Positions 33,658-42,778 are shown, numbered from the stretch's first letter. The stretch is DNA of 64,000 nt from Robertmurraya sp. FSL R5-0851 (GCF_038002965.1 NZ_JBBOOE010000002.1:1-64000); one strand, 5' to 3'. The notes: a model not told the origin generated them from the sequence alone. Translations and numbers: made by a program.

Positions 33658-35184
33658 ATGGTGAAAGTACTTATTGCAGTAGGGGACAAATCATATACGG
33701 ACATCCTCACAGAAACTTTCTCTCAACATACAGACTACTTCACATTATCTTCCCAGGAAGTGCTTCACCGGCGGTTTCTAGAAGAAATAGTTGAATTGGA
33801 AAAGCCAGATATGCTGGTAATCCACGACTACTATCTAGAAAGTGATTTTACAAGAGACGAAATGAAGGAACAAGAACTAGCTACTTTCTTTAGAAAGCTA
33901 AGGGTTGAATATGATGATTCCATAAGAATAGTATTCTTATGCGAAAGACCAAAAGGTGATCCTTTCCTTTCTTCTCTGGTTAGTATGGGGATTCTTGATA
34001 TCTTCAATAGCAATGCTTTTGATTTAGACGAATTTATCCAACAATTAAAGGATAAACCTCGTTTTGCCAAGGTAGAAAAGTTTCTCGTTTCCATTGTTCC
34101 ACATACAACTACTATTCCAGTAGCGGAAGAGGAAGTAAACGAAGATGAAGAGGCGGAAGAAGATTCACCTAAAAAAGACAGAAAAGAAAAGACAGAAAAG
34201 CAAGTCGTTCAAAAGGTAATCGAGAAAAAGGTTGTCCAAAAGGTAGTTAATAAGAACGTAATTAAAAGAGATTATACCGTTCAGGTTCATAACCATACGG
34301 AAAAAATCGTTGGTATTCCAATAAAAAAGAAACTAGTCATGATAGGGAGTCCCATACAGCGTAGCGGAAGCACTTTCGTTTCTCATTTGTTAGCACGAAC
34401 GCTGACCCAAATGGGAGTACCAACTACATACGTGGAAAGCCCTTTTTCAAATGCTTATACCTACGACCGCTTTTTTGGAACGGAACATGCATCTGATTAT
34501 CGTAGCAAGTTTTATCAGTTTAGCAAGTACATTGATCCAAAGGTAAAGAGTGTTTTTGACTGGAATAAATTTGACGTGGATATCATCTGTAAGCATCCAA
34601 CCAATGAACCAGTATACCAAGAAGATGAAGTTGCTTTTGAAAGCTTAATCAAAGTGTTATTCTCCTCCTCTTCGTCTGTAACCATTATGGATGTAGGTAC
34701 GGATTGGGAGTATGAACTTTTCCAAGATGTGTTTGATATCGCTGACCATGTGTACTTTGTTTTTGAACCAGATATTCCGTTTATCCAGTACTTTGAGGAA
34801 ACAAAAGATGACCGCATTTCCTTCATGAGAGATAAGTTATCCAGTGAGAAATCTGCCATTATCGGCAACCGCTTTGATAAGCCAACTTTAGAAAGTGCGC
34901 TGATTCAAGATATGTATAAGGACAAAATCATAACCAGTATTCCTGTTTTTCCAGTTAAAGAAGTTTTTCAGGCTCAGCTTGAAGGGAAATTTCTAAATGA
35001 GTATAAAGAGAGCCAAAAAAGAATGGAATTACACCTTCAACCGCTGTTAGAGGAGATCCTGCCTGGAGAATTCTTAAAAAAGCACCGTAAGGGAACAGGG
35101 CTATTTAAGGGATTATTTAATAAGAACATAACGATTGAGAAGAAAGAGAGCAAACTTACAGAAGGAGAGGAACAAAAGATATGA
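33658..35184 (+). CDS. CpaE-like protein with receiver-like N-terminus
   Basis: About 508 residues. The N-terminal 150 look like a response-regulator fold without clear phosphorylation chemistry. An acidic and Lys-rich repeat linker follows (QKVIEKKVVQKVVNKNVIK), then a P-loop-like domain with GSPIQRSGSTFVSHLLARTL (about 230-250), a deviant Walker A without its lysine. CpaE proteins help place and assemble Tad pili. ATG 33658 has CAGGAGTGA 7 bases before it. The stop overlaps the next gene by 4 bases. Confidence 0.65.
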   Translation: MVKVLIAVGDKSYTDILTETFSQHTDYFTLSSQEVLHRRFLEEIVELEKPDMLVIHDYYLESDFTRDEMKEQELATFFRKLRVEYDDSIRIVFLCERPKGDPFLSSLVSMGILDIFNSNAFDLDEFIQQLKDKPRFAKVEKFLVSIVPHTTTIPVAEEEVNEDEEAEEDSPKKDRKEKTEKQVVQKVIEKKVVQKVVNKNVIKRDYTVQVHNHTEKIVGIPIKKKLVMIGSPIQRSGSTFVSHLLARTLTQMGVPTTYVESPFSNAYTYDRFFGTEHASDYRSKFYQFSKYIDPKVKSVFDWNKFDVDIICKHPTNEPVYQEDEVAFESLIKVLFSSSSSVTIMDVGTDWEYELFQDVFDIADHVYFVFEPDIPFIQYFEETKDDRISFMRDKLSSEKSAIIGNRFDKPTLESALIQDMYKDKIITSIPVFPVKEVFQAQLEGKFLNEYKESQKRMELHLQPLLEEILPGEFLKKHRKGTGLFKGLFNKNITIEKKESKLTEGEEQKI

Positions 35185-35945
35185 AACCCGCAGTTCAAAT
35201 AGGTTCGGGTATCTTCTTATCACTTGCGACCATTGGTTTAATCTTCACTTATGACTTCTATATTAAAGAAAGAATCGACAGTGAACAGGTGGTCGTGGTT
35301 AAGCCGGGTGAGGAGATTAAGAAATCCGAAAGAATTACAGAAAATAAACTCATTATTGAAAGACGAGCCAAAGATACCTTAATCAAAGACGTCATTTACG
35401 CAGACCAGTTGAAAGAGATTGTAGGTAGAGACGCTAAACAAGATCTACTAGGTAACTCGATGGTATCTGAAAAGATGATTGATTACGACTTAATGGTTCC
35501 TGATGCTGCAGAAGGGGAAGCCATTCGTCCAATCACAGGAGATATGATTTATGCCCAACCGGGATCGTTGAGAAGGAAAGACATTATCGATATTTATTTA
35601 GTTAATCCAGATGGAACAGCAAGCTTTATGCAAAGCGGCCCTAGTCAAGTTTCTTCTGAAGAAACAGATACCACTACTGATACAACCGATGAAGCTACTA
35701 CTCCTATTGAAGAAAAGCAAATTATGAATACAAAGCCCTTCCTAAAGAATGTTCGTGTAGCTTACGTAAAGGACTCAGGAAACAAAGAGGTTGTTGCTGC
35801 TGAGGAAGGTACAAAAACGGATAGCCGCTTAAATGCTACATCGCAAATCAGTGACATTGAACTTATCTTAAATGAAGAAGATTTTACAAAGCTTATGACT
35901 GAGGTTCTTACGAAAGGATCCAAACTATATATCACTTATCAATAA
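35181..35945 (+). CDS. CpaB-like pilus assembly protein (SAF domain)
   Basis: 254 residues. One membrane segment at residues 6-24 is followed by an outer domain with SAF-like features (VVVVKPGEEIKKSERIT, LLGNSMVSEKMIDYDLM), an Asp/Thr-rich linker (about 160-175), and a final domain. This is the layout of CpaB/RcpC, which in Tad systems modifies or guides pilin assembly at the cell surface. ATG overlaps the upstream stop, so it is in the same operon. Confidence 0.7.
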   Translation: MKPAVQIGSGIFLSLATIGLIFTYDFYIKERIDSEQVVVVKPGEEIKKSERITENKLIIERRAKDTLIKDVIYADQLKEIVGRDAKQDLLGNSMVSEKMIDYDLMVPDAAEGEAIRPITGDMIYAQPGSLRRKDIIDIYLVNPDGTASFMQSGPSQVSSEETDTTTDTTDEATTPIEEKQIMNTKPFLKNVRVAYVKDSGNKEVVAAEEGTKTDSRLNATSQISDIELILNEEDFTKLMTEVLTKGSKLYITYQ

Positions 35946-35963
35946 TAAGAAAGGAGAATTCAA

Positions 35964-37124
35964 GTGGAGATTGCGATTATATCTAAAAATTCCATGTATA
36001 AAGAGTTGTTTGATAAGCATGAAGAAGTCACCACATGTCTTGTTTGGGACCAAGTAAAGGATGCAACGATTGAGTTAGGAGCAATCATCCTGGATGGTGA
36101 AATATTCGATATTCATCAACTCCCTACATTGAGGGAGAAGTATCCTCAAACTCCGGTTTTCTTTAAACCTCACACCATCAATAGTGATGTAATCATGAGG
36201 AATCTTACTCGTTTATGTGCTGCGCATAAAGTGAAGATGCTAAGCGAGTACAATACTTGGGAGCAAACGGTTGAAGAAATCATGAATCAATTGACTGATC
36301 GTGAAAGTTTCCTTTCCAAAAGATTAATTGGATTCTTTGGTACTCATAGCGGTTCAGGTGTTTCTACGACGGTTCTAAACGTAGCTCGTTCCCTATCGCA
36401 AAGGGTAGAGGAAAAGGTCTTGGTTCTCAGTTTAAACAGTTGGGACCCCGCGGATTACTTTTACGATTATAACGGTCAATATCTCAACGATTTAAAAATT
36501 GACCTTAAAACAGGGAGTATATCACCCGCTCGACTACAAGAAGCCGTTAGTAAACAGAGCTCCTTCTATCATTTAGCTGGTAATCGGGATATTAAGATGC
36601 AACGATTCTTTCAGCCTCATGAGATTCAAAATCTTATAAAAGTCGCCCAAGAGATATTTGATGTCATTCTTATTGATGCTGGCACTCACTTTGATACAGC
36701 ACCAACGATTCAGTCTTATTTATCTAGTAATCTAAAGTTTTTAGTGGCTACTCAAGAAGAAAAAGGATACAGAGGGTACTTCCCTTATGTCTATCAGCAG
36801 TTAATTGAACCAATCGGTGGAAAGTCAGAAGACTTTATGTTGGTGGTAAATCGATTCCAACCAGCTAACACTCTCATTAATGAACGAGCACTCGAAGAAG
36901 AGTTAAATATGACAAGAGTAGTTACCATTCCAGATATGGGGGAGCTAGGAACAATCGCATCCGCTCAAAAAAGACTTTTATATGATTCAAGCGAGTCTCT
37001 CTATACAAAAAATATTGATTTACTATCGAACCTCATCATCTCTGAGTGTCGATTAAAAGAAAAAGAACTGGTTCTAGATGGAACAAGAGAAAAGCGCAAA
37101 GGCTTCATGAGCATATTCAAGTAA
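35964..37124 (+). CDS. CpaE/ParA-like ATPase (TadZ type)
   Basis: 386 residues. A divergent receiver-like N-terminal domain is followed by a ParA/MinD domain with deviant Walker A GTHSGSGVSTT (about 126-136) and FDVILIDAGTHFDT (Walker B, about 233). TadZ/CpaE ATPases localise the Tad pilus machine to the pole. GTG start after AAAGGAGAATTC. It sits between CpaB and the TadA ATPase, as in known Tad clusters. Confidence 0.75.
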   Translation: MEIAIISKNSMYKELFDKHEEVTTCLVWDQVKDATIELGAIILDGEIFDIHQLPTLREKYPQTPVFFKPHTINSDVIMRNLTRLCAAHKVKMLSEYNTWEQTVEEIMNQLTDRESFLSKRLIGFFGTHSGSGVSTTVLNVARSLSQRVEEKVLVLSLNSWDPADYFYDYNGQYLNDLKIDLKTGSISPARLQEAVSKQSSFYHLAGNRDIKMQRFFQPHEIQNLIKVAQEIFDVILIDAGTHFDTAPTIQSYLSSNLKFLVATQEEKGYRGYFPYVYQQLIEPIGGKSEDFMLVVNRFQPANTLINERALEEELNMTRVVTIPDMGELGTIASAQKRLLYDSSESLYTKNIDLLSNLIISECRLKEKELVLDGTREKRKGFMSIFK

Positions 37125-37140
37125 AGAGGAGGGATAAGCG

Positions 37141-38661
37141 TTGAAACAACTAGAACAAGAACTAGGAATTGAGAAACCGTTTAGTACCTCTGATATGCTT
37201 GCGAAGATCGTAGCGGAAAAGGGTTTAAAAACTGAATTCGTCACAACCTACGCGAGAAAGAAATCCTTCCAACAAATCTGCAAAACCATTCGTGAAGAGT
37301 TAGACCACATCATTATTGATGGAGTAGCAGACAGCAAAAAGAATCAAACGGAAGATGGATTAGCTCTTAAAGACCAAGATAGTTGGTTAGACCGTCAGCA
37401 CAGAGCGGTTATCGGAGACCAAGAAGCTATGTCGTACTTTATCAATCAAATTAACGAGGTACTTCGAAAACATAACATCACAACAAAAGAATACCCATCT
37501 TTTTATGATTCTCTAGCAGAAGCAATTTTTCATGAAGTATGGGGTATGAGCATACTTCATAAATGGGACAAGCTCCCGTTTAGTGAAGCAGCGGTTATTC
37601 GTGGCAAACAATTATGGATTGATGAAAACGGACAGTTTAAGAAACAAAATGAAGAGTTCGAGAGTCTTGAAGCGGTTGAACGAATTAAACGTGCGTTTAC
37701 TATGCGTATCAAGGATGCAGTAATTAATGAGCAAACTCCGGAGCTAGAAATTGAGCGTGAAGATGGTTCTCGTATCACGATGATACAAAAACCAAGAGGA
37801 AAAGAAAACTATATCATGTTTAGACGATTTGTTGTTCAAAACATGAGTCTGGAAGAACAGGCTCAACGTGGAACGATCTTAACAGATGATATTCCTTTCT
37901 TCCGAGCCTTAGCTAGATCGATGGCCAATACCATTTTCGCAGGTCGTGTTCGATCCGCTAAGTCTACTTTTATGAAAACGATGATTCGAGAACGAGATTC
38001 ATCATTCGTTGCAGCCGTCATGGAGAAACACTTTGAGTTAGGATTATCGCAACAGTTTCCAGAACGATTAATCTTTGAAATCCAAGCCAAAGAGGGAGAT
38101 TTACACCATGCGGTACCAAGACTTCTTCGTATGGAACATGACTACATAGTAGTTGGGGAGATTCGTAGCTTAGAAACAGAAGGTTATTTGCAAGCATGTG
38201 AGAGAGGAGAACGTGGAGCAGTATCGACCTACCACTTAACTACTGTTGAAAATGTGGTTCCTCAGATCACGAGACATATTCTAGATGAGTTTCCTAACCG
38301 AAACTTTGATAATGAATTACAGCGTGTAGCAAGTAACATCGACATTATTGTAACCATGAGTGCGGATAGAGACCGAAGAAGAAAAAGAGTGATCGGTGTA
38401 ACAGAGATTATCTGGAACAACGAAACCCGTAAACATTCTACACAAGATCTTATTCGTTATAGTCCTCTTACAGATAAGTACTATTACTCATCAAAGATTA
38501 GTCGTGATCTATTGAAGTTGATGGCTGATGAAAGTTTGGAAGATACAAAGATTCTTTTAAATCATTTGAAGTGGAAAGAGAAGGATTCTCCTATGTCTGA
38601 CTACGAGAAGATAAAAGATCATATTGTAGACCACCTGCTAGGAGATGATGAAATTGGATGA
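37141..38661 (+). CDS. TadA/CpaF-type secretion ATPase
   Basis: 506 residues, with the hexameric ATPase layout of CpaF/TadA. The P-loop reads AGRVRSAKST (about 266), where the second glycine of the usual GxxxxGK[ST] is Ala. The next motif, VGEIRSLETEGYLQACERGE, corresponds to the Walker B and His-box area (GAVSTYHLTTVENV). It would drive pilus polymerisation. TTG start after AGGAGGG. TadB overlaps its 3' end by 17 bases. Confidence 0.8.
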   Translation: MKQLEQELGIEKPFSTSDMLAKIVAEKGLKTEFVTTYARKKSFQQICKTIREELDHIIIDGVADSKKNQTEDGLALKDQDSWLDRQHRAVIGDQEAMSYFINQINEVLRKHNITTKEYPSFYDSLAEAIFHEVWGMSILHKWDKLPFSEAAVIRGKQLWIDENGQFKKQNEEFESLEAVERIKRAFTMRIKDAVINEQTPELEIEREDGSRITMIQKPRGKENYIMFRRFVVQNMSLEEQAQRGTILTDDIPFFRALARSMANTIFAGRVRSAKSTFMKTMIRERDSSFVAAVMEKHFELGLSQQFPERLIFEIQAKEGDLHHAVPRLLRMEHDYIVVGEIRSLETEGYLQACERGERGAVSTYHLTTVENVVPQITRHILDEFPNRNFDNELQRVASNIDIIVTMSADRDRRRKRVIGVTEIIWNNETRKHSTQDLIRYSPLTDKYYYSSKISRDLLKLMADESLEDTKILLNHLKWKEKDSPMSDYEKIKDHIVDHLLGDDEIG

Positions 38662-39637
38662 TTTAACGACTTGGTTTTGGCAAATAGGAGTCAACTTTTT
38701 CCTTTATGCACTTCTAATTGTCATAACATTATGGACTTCCAAAAACATTATGCTCGCTCCATTGAAGGATAAGTACACGCAATGGAATTACCGCTATCGA
38801 ATAAGGAAAATTCAAAGCAAAACCCTTGTTACTAAGGGTACGGAATATAATAATCGCTTTCTCAGGCATTTGAATTTATTAATCCGAACAACTAGAGAAG
38901 AGAGAAATGAATTTGATGTGACAGCCTTCCTAATTCTATCTGGTTTGCTTGGGGTATCAGTCGGAATGTTTATCCTTATCTCCTTTGGAGATATATTGGT
39001 TTCCGTTATATTCGGAGTCTTATTGTCGATGATCCCTTACTTATTCTTACGAATGAGGTTAAGTAACATTCGCTTTGCAATGGGAGAAGAGTTCTTATCT
39101 ATCGTGCAAGAACTAACACAAAACTATAATGCCATGCACTACGATATGTACCATGCACTAAATGAAACGCAAAAAACGGTGAAGAATCCTGTATTAAGAA
39201 AGGTTCTTGTCAAACTTATTTCAGACTTGCAAGTTTCTAGAAATGAACAAGAGCTAAAAGAAACTATTAAGGTATTTACCTATACAGCTGGAACCAGTTG
39301 GAGTAAGCGCCTAGGTAGTATTATTCTAAAATCCTATCTTTATAATGAGAAAGTCTTAAATGCTCTTATGGTATTAAACAAGCAAATGGAAGAGACTGCT
39401 GAAATGCTTGAAGAAGAACATTCACAAACATTAGACCATGTATATAATGGCTATCTTACTCTACCGGTATTTTTCCTTGCACTTGTACTCGGATACGTTA
39501 CATCAGGAGCTCAGGATTGGTTTAAATTACAGTTTGGAACCAGTTGGACCATTTTATTATTCTCGTTATCTCTTATAGGGGTTGTTTTTTCTCTAATTAT
39601 TTCTGTCTTCCTTAAGAGACCGAAAAATGACTTGTAA
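38645..39637 (+). CDS. TadB-like inner-membrane platform protein
   Basis: 330 residues. Membrane segments occur near residues 10-30, 95-140 and 275-320, enclosing a helical cytoplasmic T2SSF-type domain (GEEFLSIVQELTQNYNAMHYDMYHAL). TadB and TadC together form the platform on which TadA acts. ATG ATG after AGGAG; the overlap with tadA shows tight coupling. Confidence 0.75.
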   Translation: MMKLDDLTTWFWQIGVNFFLYALLIVITLWTSKNIMLAPLKDKYTQWNYRYRIRKIQSKTLVTKGTEYNNRFLRHLNLLIRTTREERNEFDVTAFLILSGLLGVSVGMFILISFGDILVSVIFGVLLSMIPYLFLRMRLSNIRFAMGEEFLSIVQELTQNYNAMHYDMYHALNETQKTVKNPVLRKVLVKLISDLQVSRNEQELKETIKVFTYTAGTSWSKRLGSIILKSYLYNEKVLNALMVLNKQMEETAEMLEEEHSQTLDHVYNGYLTLPVFFLALVLGYVTSGAQDWFKLQFGTSWTILLFSLSLIGVVFSLIISVFLKRPKNDL

Positions 39638-39651
39638 GAAAGGAGTACGTT

Positions 39652-40569
39652 ATGGCTAGTCAAGTAATGCTGTTTAAAATTTTACCTTACATCATCTATA
39701 TCGTGGCCATTATCCTTTCGTCTATAGCAGGCATTTTGGTGTATACAGGGTTGACTTCGAATGTTGAGAGAATTCAACACAGGATAAGGATCCGTACCAG
39801 TATAGCTAAAAGCAAAGAAAAGGTGATTGAAGGGACAAAGAGTTCTAAAGCGGAGGAGTGGTTAAGTAAAGCTCAGTATCCGTTAGGTTTAACAGGGACA
39901 AGGTATTATTTCTTTTTAGGTGGATTTGTATTTTTTCTTTTCATCTATTATGTAGTTGGTCCTGTCCTTATAAATGGGGGAACAACCAGAGAAACTATGA
40001 TAGCTGCTGTAGCAATTCTAGTAGTTGGTCTACTTGGTTCTCCTAGCTTTCCGTTTTCTTTATTTGTCTATACGATGAAGCGTGTCATTGATTATCACAA
40101 TGCGAAGAAACATGCTGAAGTATTCATGCTTTATGACCTATTAATCAATGAAATTGAGATGATGAATGTTAATAAACTCAATACATACAACGTGTTGAGA
40201 AATATAATGCCATATTTTGATGTTTTAGAGAAACCTTTTACGATTCTTTTAACAAATTGGAGTAATAGTGAAGGACCAAAGGTAGCATTAGATAAATTTG
40301 GAGATGAACTGAATTCTAAAGAAGCCCATGCTCTTATCGGAGTGATAAAAAATCTTGATGATGTGAGCAGAGAAACGGCTCTTGGCCATCTTCGAGGAAT
40401 GCACAATATGTTCGTTAAATCCCAAATTGAAAACTACCGAAGGAAAAGAAAAGTTACTACAGACCTGCTTGGAATACCCATTAAGGCGACTCATTTCATA
40501 ATTATTTTGAACTTCTTAGTAGTGGTCGTTACCATGGTTTCAATGATATTAAAAACTTCTAGAATGTAA
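39652..40569 (+). CDS. TadC-like inner-membrane platform protein
   Basis: 305 residues. It has an N-terminal membrane helix, a central pair near 85-145, a cytoplasmic T2SSF-like helical domain (HAEVFMLYDLLINEIEMMN), and a final helix at 280-300. It is the partner of TadB. AAAGGAG precedes the ATG, 14 bases after tadB. Confidence 0.7.
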   Translation: MASQVMLFKILPYIIYIVAIILSSIAGILVYTGLTSNVERIQHRIRIRTSIAKSKEKVIEGTKSSKAEEWLSKAQYPLGLTGTRYYFFLGGFVFFLFIYYVVGPVLINGGTTRETMIAAVAILVVGLLGSPSFPFSLFVYTMKRVIDYHNAKKHAEVFMLYDLLINEIEMMNVNKLNTYNVLRNIMPYFDVLEKPFTILLTNWSNSEGPKVALDKFGDELNSKEAHALIGVIKNLDDVSRETALGHLRGMHNMFVKSQIENYRRKRKVTTDLLGIPIKATHFIIILNFLVVVVTMVSMILKTSRM

Positions 40570-40598
40570 CCTAGTTTACTCGAAAGGGGGTGAGTCGA

Positions 40599-40736
40599 AT
40601 AAATAGTTCGTTAAGCACTTTTATGAAGATAGCTATAACCGCAGTCACCATTTCGGCTTTCATATTCGGTGCCATGTACGTGGTAATGAATGATCTTTCA
40701 GGTGATGTTGACGATTATATAACCCAAAGCGGGTAG
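40599..40736 (+). CDS. Small pilin-like peptide 1, probable AUA start
   Basis: This frame of about 45 residues is homologous to the two frames that follow it: all begin N-x-[ST]-L-S-T-F and then have one membrane helix. The position of the initiator Met in the two paralogues is occupied here by ATA (40599). A strong AAAGGGGGTGAG ends 4 bases before it. The only upstream alternative, GTG 40590, overlaps that ribosome-binding site. It lies in the position of Flp pilins in Tad loci. Confidence 0.6.
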   Translation: MNSSLSTFMKIAITAVTISAFIFGAMYVVMNDLSGDVDDYITQSG

Positions 40737-40751
40737 ATGGGGGAATCTCAA

Positions 40752-40907
40752 ATGAACAAGTCTCTATCAACCTTTATGGTTATTGCTTCTGTTGCCGGAA
40801 TTATGGTTTTTTTACTTTTCGGTACAGTTTATGAAGCACTAAACAGCAAGAATACTCATCACGAAGATATGATGAAAACGGAGCATCAACTAAAATTTAA
40901 AAACTAA
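40752..40907 (+). CDS. Small pilin-like peptide 2
   Basis: 51 residues, MNKSLSTF then a helix ending FGTVYEAL and a polar His/Lys-rich tail. It is a paralogue of its neighbours, as shown by the shared LSTF N-terminus. There is no prepilin-peptidase site (G/A before a hydrophobic stretch with Glu at +5). GGGGGA lies 8 bases upstream of the ATG. Confidence 0.6.
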   Translation: MNKSLSTFMVIASVAGIMVFLLFGTVYEALNSKNTHHEDMMKTEHQLKFKN

Positions 40908-40933
40908 AACAACCAAATTGGAGGAAACAAAAA

Positions 40934-41110
40934 ATGAATCAAACATTATCTACTTTCTTAAAAATCGGGATCACAGTAATCAGTATTTCTGCCTTCTTAT
41001 TCTTTATTGGTTACAACATGATTGGATCTGAAACAAATGAATATCAAACAGATATTACAAATATGAGTGAAAACTTACCAACTGGTGCTGGTGTAAACTC
41101 AAACAACTAA
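40934..41110 (+). CDS. Small pilin-like peptide 3
   Basis: 58 residues, MNQTLSTF, one membrane helix (GITVISISAFLFFIGYNM), and a polar Asn/Thr-rich tail. It has a good GGAGG 11 bases before the ATG. Third member of the tandem set. It could be the major subunit, since its tail is longest. Confidence 0.65.
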   Translation: MNQTLSTFLKIGITVISISAFLFFIGYNMIGSETNEYQTDITNMSENLPTGAGVNSNN

Positions 41111-41172
41111 TGATTTAGTAAAGAGGGGGAGGAGAAACATCCCCCTCTTTACCCAATAAAGGAGGATAGGGT

Positions 41173-41550
41173 ATGTCTAAGACTCTAGGAGAGTGGATGA
41201 CTCTCTTTATCGCAATTAATATCATGTTTGCTCCTATTCTTACTTACGTCGATAGTTTACACAGAGAGGCTGTTGAGGTTGTCCTTACGGAAGGAGCAAA
41301 AAAAGCATCCATTGAAGGTAGATTTACCCCAGAAATTATTAACGAAATGAATTCTACTCTAGTGGATAATTATAATTTTGATTCAGATAAGATCACCATT
41401 AGTGCAACCCAAACTTTAACACCAAGAAATCAATATTTAACAGCAAGCATTGAAGCACCAAGAGGTTTTATTTTTATTTTAGATATCTTTGACCCAGCTC
41501 CATCTACTTTTAAGAAAGAGACGAAAATTCTTAGTGAATACATTAATTAG
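41173..41550 (+). CDS. TadE-like pilin-related protein
   Basis: 125 residues. One N-terminal membrane helix (LGEWMTLFIAINIMFAPILT) is followed by a beta-rich outer domain (KITISATQTLTPRNQYLTASIEAPRGFIF). This is the layout of minor Tad pseudopilins. AAAGGAGG precedes the ATG. It is 62 bases after the third small pilin-like peptide and 11 bases before the next gene. Confidence 0.6.
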   Translation: MSKTLGEWMTLFIAINIMFAPILTYVDSLHREAVEVVLTEGAKKASIEGRFTPEIINEMNSTLVDNYNFDSDKITISATQTLTPRNQYLTASIEAPRGFIFILDIFDPAPSTFKKETKILSEYIN

Positions 41551-41561
41551 GAGTTGTTGAT

Positions 41562-42059
41562 ATGGCAACAACATTACGAACGATCCTGTTTATTTTGCTG
41601 TTTGCATTCATTACTCAAATGCAAATCAACCTAGACTCAGATAAAACTGCTACTCGACAAATAAAAAATGCCTTAGAGTTAGCTGTTCATGATGCTGCTC
41701 TAGCTATTTCTCCGATTGATATGGCTAATGGACGGATCGTTTTTAATCAAGATTTAGCGATATATAATTTATCAGAGAGTTTAAAATCTAATCTACACCT
41801 TGATACAGGTGCGGGCTATGTTTATACTCCGACTAGTAATTCCTTCTTTAAAAATGACCTATATATCTCTCATTTAGAATTTATTGATGATACAGTTACC
41901 CGTACGTATCCATATACCTATATAAATAATGATTACGACATAATGGAAACAGTCAATGGACCAAGTGTCATAGCAGTACTAACTACCGAAAGTCCCCGCT
42001 GGTTTAAAGGTGGAACAACCTATATCCGTCAAGCAGCGGTTTACGAATATATAAAGTAA
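41562..42059 (+). CDS. TadG/TadE-like minor pilus protein
   Basis: 165 residues. It starts with a membrane helix (LRTILFILLFAFITQM), then DKTATRQIKNALELAVHDAALA, a helix typical of TadE/TadG-like pseudopilins, and a beta-rich C-terminal domain. It is the last intact gene of the Tad-like operon. Confidence 0.6.
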   Translation: MATTLRTILFILLFAFITQMQINLDSDKTATRQIKNALELAVHDAALAISPIDMANGRIVFNQDLAIYNLSESLKSNLHLDTGAGYVYTPTSNSFFKNDLYISHLEFIDDTVTRTYPYTYINNDYDIMETVNGPSVIAVLTTESPRWFKGGTTYIRQAAVYEYIK

Positions 42060-42083
42060 TTAAGAACAGGTAACCGAATACTT

Positions 42084-42112
42084 GATTGTGAATTAATATA
42101 TGATATAAGAGC
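42084..42112 (+). promoter_or_regulatory. Duplicated promoter, copy 1
   Basis: TTGATT, 16 bases, TATAAG. It is nearly identical to TTGATT-N16-TATAAT at 42498-42527, with the same GAATTAAT spacer core. It sits directly before a gene fragment, so it is probably left over from a tandem duplication. Confidence 0.5.
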
Positions 42113-42114
42113 AA

Positions 42115-42457
42115 GGCCATCCGGCTTCTCAATTTTATTCTGGGGAAACCTTTATTCTTGAAGCAGACGTTTCTAATTATCCAATTGAATACGTGAAATC
42201 CACGTTAAACAATGCTCTATTAAGTAATCAAACCATCTATACTAAATCTGTGCCTTTATCCTATTTACGTCCACTTGTGTTTGGAGGGGAACTCTATGAG
42301 GAAATCTTCCAAGAATCTAATACATCTTTGACACAAGGGAAAAGATTTTATTTTCGAAGTTAAATACTCGAATGGAGTTATTAAGCAAGATAAGGTACAA
42401 ATACAGATCATAGGTGATGTACTCTATGAAGGATTCCAATTTCATAGAAGATATTAA
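42115..42457 (+). pseudogene. Fragment of the large CARDB protein (C-terminal domain only)
   Basis: Read in frame from 42115, this gives SQFYSGETFILEADVSNYP, then VPLSYLRPLVFGGELYEE, matching the C-terminal ~105 residues of the protein at 43776-45989 (NQFYSGEKFLLDAETSPYP, VPLNYQTNILYKGELYD). After one extra base near 42355 it continues as EVKYSNGVIKQDKVQIQII and ends FQFHRRY, matching EVQYSNGVVKKTTVYIEII and FRIHRRF. It has lost its N-terminus and start. Confidence 0.8.
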
Positions 42458-42460
42458 ATT

Positions 42461-42497
42461 AAAAGAACCATGGAGAAATCTATGGTTCTTTTAGGTT
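42461..42497 (+). terminator. Terminator after the pseudogene
   Basis: AAAAGAACCAT and ATGGTTCTTTT pair perfectly over 11 bp, followed by AGGTTTTT. Confidence 0.8.
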
Positions 42498-42527
42498 TTT
42501 AATTGATTATGAATTAATTAATGATAT
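42498..42527 (+). promoter_or_regulatory. Duplicated promoter, copy 2
   Basis: TTGATT, 16 bases, TATAAT. It is upstream of a second promoter (42584-42612) that serves the structured leader. Confidence 0.5.
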
Positions 42528-42583
42528 AATTATTTTAAAGTGATGATAGGTTAAAAGAACTGTACTTTTATAGGTGTTGCTCC

Positions 42584-42778
42584 TTGTATCGCGCATAAAT
42601 ACCCGTTATAATAGTAGTATCAAATTTTCTTTCTATTATTTTTTTGCGACCTTATAGGTTAGCGGGTGTTTAAAGTAACGGTTCTTTGGGGCCAGGTATA
42701 TAAGACATAGTGTTATTTACTATGCTCTTTTTTACCGCTCCAACGAGCCGTTTTTTTGTTGTCTACATACTAATTATC
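42584..42778 (+). ncRNA. Leader RNA family, copy L1 (promoter to terminator)
   Basis: Promoter TTGTAT (42584-42589), 17 bases, TATAAT (42607-42612). Then come a T-rich run, GCGACC (42646), GGTTAGCGGG (42657), and a terminator whose outer stem is ACGGTTC/GAGCCGT, with inner hairpin CATAGT/ACTATG, ending in TTTTTTTG. The same order and spacing occur at 47.0 and 57.4 kb. The terminator precedes the ribosome-binding site, so it must be read through. Confidence 0.75.
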
